A stretch of 64,000 bases of DNA from a virus: positions 1 to 64,000 of IMG/VR virus record IMGVR_UViG_3300022514_000030; one strand, 5' to 3'. Shown in pieces: positions 60,598 to 64,000 of the stretch. Each line of letters begins with the position of its first letter. Position 1 is the first letter of the stretch. The notes under the pieces were generated by a model. That model was not told the origin of the DNA. It searched no databases and saw nothing but the letters and a program-made list of their open reading frames with translations. Position numbers and translations under genes: made by a program.

Positions 60598-60641
60598 ATA
60601 AAAAGACCGCACCTTAAATCTGTTCAGGATTCAGGTGCGGT
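60598..60641 (-). promoter_or_regulatory. Hairpin over the gene junction: attenuator or translational coupler
   Basis: A perfect 9-bp inverted repeat, ACCGCACCT/AGGTGCGGT (60633-60641 with 60606-60614), encloses the stop of the gene at 60614 and is followed by CTTTTTAT. The 3' arm contains AAGGTG, the binding site of the giant gene's ATG (60597). The 5' arm is coding sequence of the previous gene, so ribosomes finishing it would open the hairpin. The T-run makes it terminator-like as well. Confidence 0.65.
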
Positions 60642-61486
60642 TCTCTCCCCTCCTTTGCCGCATCAACACTGCTCATCTGTTCTGTTTGCTCTTGCTGTTT
60701 TGCAGCGTTAGTACTGGAATACACGCGCCAGCTGCCCGGACCGGTTATAAGCATATCGGGCATCATCTTGGGACGTAGGTCTGCAGGATCAAGCAGTAGC
60801 ATCGGGTCAATGCCCTGCTCTCTAAGCGCATTCGGGTCTATCTTCTTGCTGTCCGTATCAGCCGTGTCGTTCAGCAGGTCGAATCTTACCGGCAGCCCGT
60901 ACAGCACATTGGCCAGCCACTCCGCCCTGACCGCATAATCAAGAAGTTTGGCTATCGGCCAGTTGCGCATCTCCTCTATCCGGATGGCGGGAAACATGTG
61001 TGCGATGAGCGTTTCAGCCTGGCGCTCAAAACCCTCCATCAGCGACCTGAAGCTCTCAAGCTCCTCTGTTAGACGCTTCGGATTCGGCAGGGCGGACATG
61101 CGCCATATATCGTCAGCCAGCCGCGTCACCACGCCAGCAGGAAACGTAGTATAGTCAAAACCGCGGGGATATACCACCGCAGTCTTGCAAATATCGTATA
61201 CTACATCCTCGCCATTCTGCTTCCTGAGAACAAACTTGTAGTACTCACTCCTGGCGAGCGGCCGCCATATGAAGAGAATACCATTCAGGTACGAAGTGTA
61301 TATGTACTCATGCTGCTCCGCCAGGCGCTCTATAAGCCTGTCGAGAGCATTTACAGCATTATCGGCGGCTCGTAGTTTTCTACGAATCCGCTTGCTTCCA
61401 TTATTTGTTGTGCCAGAAGCGCTGGAACTCCCGCTTTGTCCTTTGCCATCTTCTCGTAATTGTATCCCATCGGCCATAATACGCAT
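60614..61486 (-). CDS. Tail assembly chaperone-like protein (long copy)
   Basis: 290 residues. A Ser/Gly-rich basic start overlaps the preceding gene by 136 nt. A domain at about 55-135 (YIYTSYLNGILFIWRPLARS, EDVVYDICKTAVVYPRGFDY, GVVTRLADDIWRMSA) is clearly related to the preceding 130-residue protein, and a longer helical C-terminal part follows (MEGFERQAETLIAHMFPAIR). Two related proteins right before the tape-measure genes is the standard tail-assembly-chaperone position; in many phages the longer form arises by frameshift. Here the ATG at 61486 has GAGGAG 14 nt upstream, so independent initiation is plausible. Confidence 0.62.
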   Translation of the reverse strand: MRIMADGIQLREDGKGQSGSSSASGTTNNGSKRIRRKLRAADNAVNALDRLIERLAEQHEYIYTSYLNGILFIWRPLARSEYYKFVLRKQNGEDVVYDICKTAVVYPRGFDYTTFPAGVVTRLADDIWRMSALPNPKRLTEELESFRSLMEGFERQAETLIAHMFPAIRIEEMRNWPIAKLLDYAVRAEWLANVLYGLPVRFDLLNDTADTDSKKIDPNALREQGIDPMLLLDPADLRPKMMPDMLITGPGSWRVYSSTNAAKQQEQTEQMSSVDAAKEGREPHLNPEQI

Positions 61487-61743
61487 GTCTCACATATTAT
61501 CTCCTCTCTCTGGAGTGGATCGGTATTAGGCAGGTTCACTATCTGTTTGTACTCATAACGGTTAAGCGTGCGCCACACGTAGTAATCATTGCCTATCCTG
61601 GATACGTATATCTCGCCTTCCTTGATGATGTTACCTTCTTCATCAGTGATGGCAAACTGCTTCTTCCAGCTGTCAATCTGACTCTTTAGCGGCCCGCCTG
61701 GGAAAATGGGGCCATCGTTACGTTCAATCTTTTCCTTGGACAT
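61351..61743 (-). CDS. Tail assembly chaperone-like protein (short copy)
   Basis: 130 residues, ATG with GGAGG about 7 nt upstream. Its core EIYVSRIGNDYYVWRTLNRY, REEIICETCVLWPMGYNYEK and LAQQIMEASGF aligns with the same-order domain of the next gene, giving tandem paralogues. The next gene lies in the -1 frame over the last 45 codons. A ribosome slipping back by one would fuse the two, but I see no X-XXY-YYZ heptamer in the overlap. Chaperones of this kind coat the tape measure during tail assembly. The role is inferred from order, size and duplication. Confidence 0.62.
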   Translation of the reverse strand: MSKEKIERNDGPIFPGGPLKSQIDSWKKQFAITDEEGNIIKEGEIYVSRIGNDYYVWRTLNRYEYKQIVNLPNTDPLQREEIICETCVLWPMGYNYEKMAKDKAGVPALLAQQIMEASGFVENYEPPIML

Positions 61744-61757
61744 ACATCAACCTCCGT

Positions 61758-63818
61758 TTAGTCAATGTCTCTGGCTATAAATTCGTATACCTCTTCAATC
61801 GGCTTCCCCGTGGGATCCAGCACCTGCGTACAGCCCGTAAGCTGTACGCCTCTTATAGCCTTGACCGTGGTATTGTAGCTTACCATACCGGGGAGCGTAT
61901 TGCCCCTCTTCTCTACATCGTAAGGCAGCGGTCCGTAAACTATGTATATATCAAACCCAGTCTCCTGCAGCGCCTTTGAATATTCGCCGCTGTAGAAGAA
62001 AGGCTTATAGTGCCGGCTTTGTGCGCGTTCCGGAACGAACGGATCGCCCCATATCTCGTTCTCATAGTCACTCATGGCTTTATGAGCTCCAGAACTGCCC
62101 GATGTTCCGCCTGTTGTACCAGAACCAGTGCTGGAGCTGCTGCGCGAATTGAGCAGTTCGTTGATCTTTGCCCACGTCTGCGGCCCGACAATGCCGTCTA
62201 CCACTAGGCCGTACTTTTTCTGGAATGCCTTGACCGCGGCTTCGGTCTTGGGACCAAATATTCCATCTATGGGCCCCGGATCAAAACCAAGCCGTTTCAG
62301 AGCCTCCTGCAGCCTTCTTACATCCTCACCACGAGAACCTCGCTTGAGCAGCGGCATTCGTGTGGATTGCCCTGCAGGCGCCGATGAGCTGAGTAGCTCG
62401 TTTATCTTACCCCACGTCTTAGGTCCCACAATACCGTCGACCACCAGGCCGTACCTCTTCTGAAACTCCTTAACTGCAGCCTGAGTCTTGGGGCCGAAAA
62501 TGCCGTCTACGGCGCCACAGTTAAACCCCAGCTTGTTCAATGCAGTCTGCAGCCGCTTTACATCCTCGCCGCGGGAACCAAGCTTGAGCAGCGGTGTCGA
62601 GGTTGAAGCCGACTGTCCCGCCGAAGACGGCGCCGTCGGCGCTCTTGAACCCAGCAGCTCGTTTATCTTACCCCACGTCTGGGGACCGACAATGCCATCA
62701 ACCTTCAATCCATACTTCTTCTGAAAGGCCTTAACAGCAGCCTGAGTCTTGGGACCAAAGATACCGTCGGCCGCACCACAGCTGAAGCCCAACTGGTTTA
62801 AAGCGTTTTGCAACCGCTTTACATCTTCACCGCGGGAGCCAAGCTTGAGCAGTGTGGCTTGGATCTGCATCGCCCCGCGACCGCTCATTGATGCTCTGTT
62901 CAGCAGTTCACTTAACTTTCCCCACGTCTGAGGACCTACAATGCCGTCGACTTTTAAGCCGTACTGCCGTTGAAATGCTTTAACAGCAGCTTCCGTCCTG
63001 GGCCCAAAGATACCATCGATAGGGCCAGGATCGTGGCCCAGCTGTTTCAAAGCTGTCTGCAACCGCTTGACATCTTCGCCGCGGGAACCACGCTTCAAAA
63101 GCGGGCCAGTACTGGATATCGTTGAGACCGTCTTTGTACCCAGCAGTTCGTTTATCTTACCCCATGTCTGAGGGCCTACAATACCGTCAACTTTCAAGTT
63201 GTGCGCCTTTTGGAACGCTTTCACAGCAGCCTCTGTTTTAGGTCCAAATATACCGTCTATAGGCCCCGGATCGAAACCAAGCTGCTTTAAAGCCGTCTGC
63301 AGTCTTTTAACGTCCTCACCACGGGAGCCCCTTTTCAACAGCACGGTTTTTGAAGGCTGTACTGCTGAAGACTGCACAACCGTCGAAGAAGATTGCACTG
63401 CTGGCTGGCTGCCGGAATTAAGCACGTCCTCTATCGTTCGCAGCGCATCCCTGTGCCATTCCGGTACCGGCTGGTCGCTTAACATATAAGACAATGCAGG
63501 GGCATCGCGATTGCCCCCAAGCTCACCTATATGCTCGAGTACGTTGTAGAGATACCCCGCCTTCCTGAAGGCTATACTAAAGCGGCCCTGTACTAAGCGG
63601 GAACCACGCTTGACAGCGTCGTACGTGTACGAAGCGTAACCATATATGGGCCGCACTTGCTCAACAAGCGTAAACTGGAGGCTGGTGATATCCGCAAGCC
63701 ACACGTCGCCGAAGTATATGACCACATCGGCCCCGCTGAAGAACTCCTCCGGAAAGTGCTGATATTCAATTTGCTGTCTTGTATATGCCACACCGGCCGG
63801 CGTTTCGTGCGAAGCCAT
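61758..63818 (-). CDS. Virion protein with five inserted peptidoglycan-binding domains
   Basis: About 686 residues from ATG 63818 (AGGAG about 11 nt upstream); a TTG three codons earlier is too close to that site. The N-terminal domain (about 20-100: VVIYFGDVWLADITSLQFTL, RPIYGYASYTYDAVKRGSRL) and C-terminal domain (about 590-686: FDIYIVYGPLPYDVEKRGNT, AIRGVQLTGCTQVLDPTGKP) belong together as a structural protein type seen in SPO1-like phages. Five PG_binding_1 repeats (about 159-556) separated by Ser/Thr-rich linkers split it. The protein may expose wall-binding arms on the tail surface. Confidence 0.78.
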   Translation of the reverse strand: MASHETPAGVAYTRQQIEYQHFPEEFFSGADVVIYFGDVWLADITSLQFTLVEQVRPIYGYASYTYDAVKRGSRLVQGRFSIAFRKAGYLYNVLEHIGELGGNRDAPALSYMLSDQPVPEWHRDALRTIEDVLNSGSQPAVQSSSTVVQSSAVQPSKTVLLKRGSRGEDVKRLQTALKQLGFDPGPIDGIFGPKTEAAVKAFQKAHNLKVDGIVGPQTWGKINELLGTKTVSTISSTGPLLKRGSRGEDVKRLQTALKQLGHDPGPIDGIFGPRTEAAVKAFQRQYGLKVDGIVGPQTWGKLSELLNRASMSGRGAMQIQATLLKLGSRGEDVKRLQNALNQLGFSCGAADGIFGPKTQAAVKAFQKKYGLKVDGIVGPQTWGKINELLGSRAPTAPSSAGQSASTSTPLLKLGSRGEDVKRLQTALNKLGFNCGAVDGIFGPKTQAAVKEFQKRYGLVVDGIVGPKTWGKINELLSSSAPAGQSTRMPLLKRGSRGEDVRRLQEALKRLGFDPGPIDGIFGPKTEAAVKAFQKKYGLVVDGIVGPQTWAKINELLNSRSSSSTGSGTTGGTSGSSGAHKAMSDYENEIWGDPFVPERAQSRHYKPFFYSGEYSKALQETGFDIYIVYGPLPYDVEKRGNTLPGMVSYNTTVKAIRGVQLTGCTQVLDPTGKPIEEVYEFIARDID
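62151..63344 (-). repeat. Array of five PG_binding_1 coding repeats
   Basis: Units at about 63141-63344, 62901-63101, 62652-62852, 62391-62594 and 62151-62354, each about 67 residues with LLK(R/L)GSRGEDVKRLQ ... DGIFGPKT(E/Q)AAVKAFQ ... VDGIVGPQTWGKI. Linkers differ in length and sequence. Two further copies lie in the gene at 44241. Two sequence classes are visible: GFDPGPIDG (units 1, 2, 5) and GF(S/N)CGAxDG (units 3, 4 and the hub copies). Confidence 0.93.
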
Positions 63819-63832
63819 ACAGCGCAACGCTC

Positions 63833-64000
63833 CTATCGCGAATATTTGTCCTTAAGCTCAGAGATACTGAACTTGAGAAGCTGGGTGGGATTGAGAAATG
63901 TCGTGCTGTTGGTAACCGGAAACATCGGCTCCAACATATAGTCGTTGTACTCGAGCAGGATTATGTCGCGAGCCATGTAGCTCCACACATTCTCCGTGAT
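63833..64000 (-). CDS. Virion protein, 3' end only (truncated by window edge)
   Basis: The last 55 residues of a gene that continues beyond 64000. Visible sequence: WSYMARDIILLEYNDYMLEP, then TTFLNPTQLLKFSISELKDK. The stop at 63833 overlaps the AGGAG site of the next gene, indicating a coupled unit. Too little remains for a family call. Its position suggests a tail tube, sheath or completion protein. Confidence 0.65.
   Translation of the reverse strand: MTENVWSYMARDIILLEYNDYMLEPMFPVTNSTTFLNPTQLLKFSISELKDKYSR

Noticed and set aside
61351-61486. Canonical -1 frameshift site (X-XXY-YYZ) joining the two chaperone-like frames
   Set aside because: The relative frame is right for -1, but none of the codon pairs in the overlap (e.g. 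GGCAAAG, AGAAAAC) is a true slippery heptamer.
1-64000. tRNA genes, attachment sites, replication origin
   Set aside because: I found no cloverleaf-like sequence, no clear direct repeat next to the integrase and no iteron cluster; these would need a program to exclude formally.

Overview
The window reads as part of the genome of a large, probably temperate, contractile-tailed phage (or prophage) of a Gram-positive host, most likely in the Bacillota. Reasons seen in the sequence: a tyrosine integrase at the left end; a compact replication/recombination block; more than 50 kb of tail, baseplate and fibre genes with almost no intergenic space; strong GGAGG-type ribosome binding sites with many GTG and TTG starts; and protein modules typical of Bacillota and their phages (3D domain, XkdX-like protein, copper-amine-oxidase-type stalk repeat, PG_binding_1 repeats). 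Portal, capsid, terminase and DNA polymerase genes are not in this window and presumably lie beyond position 64000. The host assignment is inference; no host gene, tRNA or attachment site is visible.

Layout. Only the integrase (1-963) is on the + strand; every other gene is on the - strand and reads leftward. Five transcription units can be proposed on the - strand. (A) Beyond 64000 down to 48077: an end-truncated virion gene, a protein with five inserted peptidoglycan-binding domains, two overlapping tail-chaperone-like genes, and two giant tail proteins of more than 2000 residues; the first giant protein carries a complete LAGLIDADG intein. The unit ends at a hairpin at 48048-48072. (B) 48018-40049: the baseplate and tail-hub block, including a 3D + M23 peptidase tail lysin, a gpV-like OB protein, a gp25-like protein and baseplate J. 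It ends at a hairpin at 39999-40045. (C) 39949-31636: fibres and fibre-associated small genes, including a seven-repeat beta-propeller and an XkdX-like protein, then two glycine-zipper membrane proteins. It ends at a hairpin at 31519-31539. (D) 31445-9888: a third glycine-zipper protein, a gpI-like tail protein, a 2035-residue fibre with a von Willebrand A domain, seven large adhesion/baseplate-type proteins and a TM/coiled-coil holin-like protein. It ends at a hairpin at 9848-9881. (E) 9768-964: primase, DnaB-like helicase, small zinc proteins, PD-(D/E)XK-like protein, RuvC-like resolvase, sigma factor and RecJ, read from a near-consensus host-type promoter (TTGACA-17-TACAAT) at 9811-9839.

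How the parts may work together. Unit E would be expressed early by host RNA polymerase and makes replication/recombination enzymes plus a phage sigma factor. Units B, C and D each begin immediately behind the terminator of the preceding unit with a shared motif, GGTA(G/A)TATA(A/C), that lacks a TTGACA box. I propose it as a late promoter, possibly served by the phage sigma factor. The late products build a long contractile tail rich in cell-wall-binding modules (seven PG_binding_1 domains in two proteins, a peptidase, a 3D domain) and in adhesive fibres.

Most notable: the intein inside a virion protein next to a nuclease-like fold; the seven near-identical propeller repeats whose differences are confined to two loops and look shuffled; three related glycine-zipper membrane proteins in a row; the terminator/promoter modules; and an RNA hairpin that hides the ribosome binding site of the first giant tail gene.
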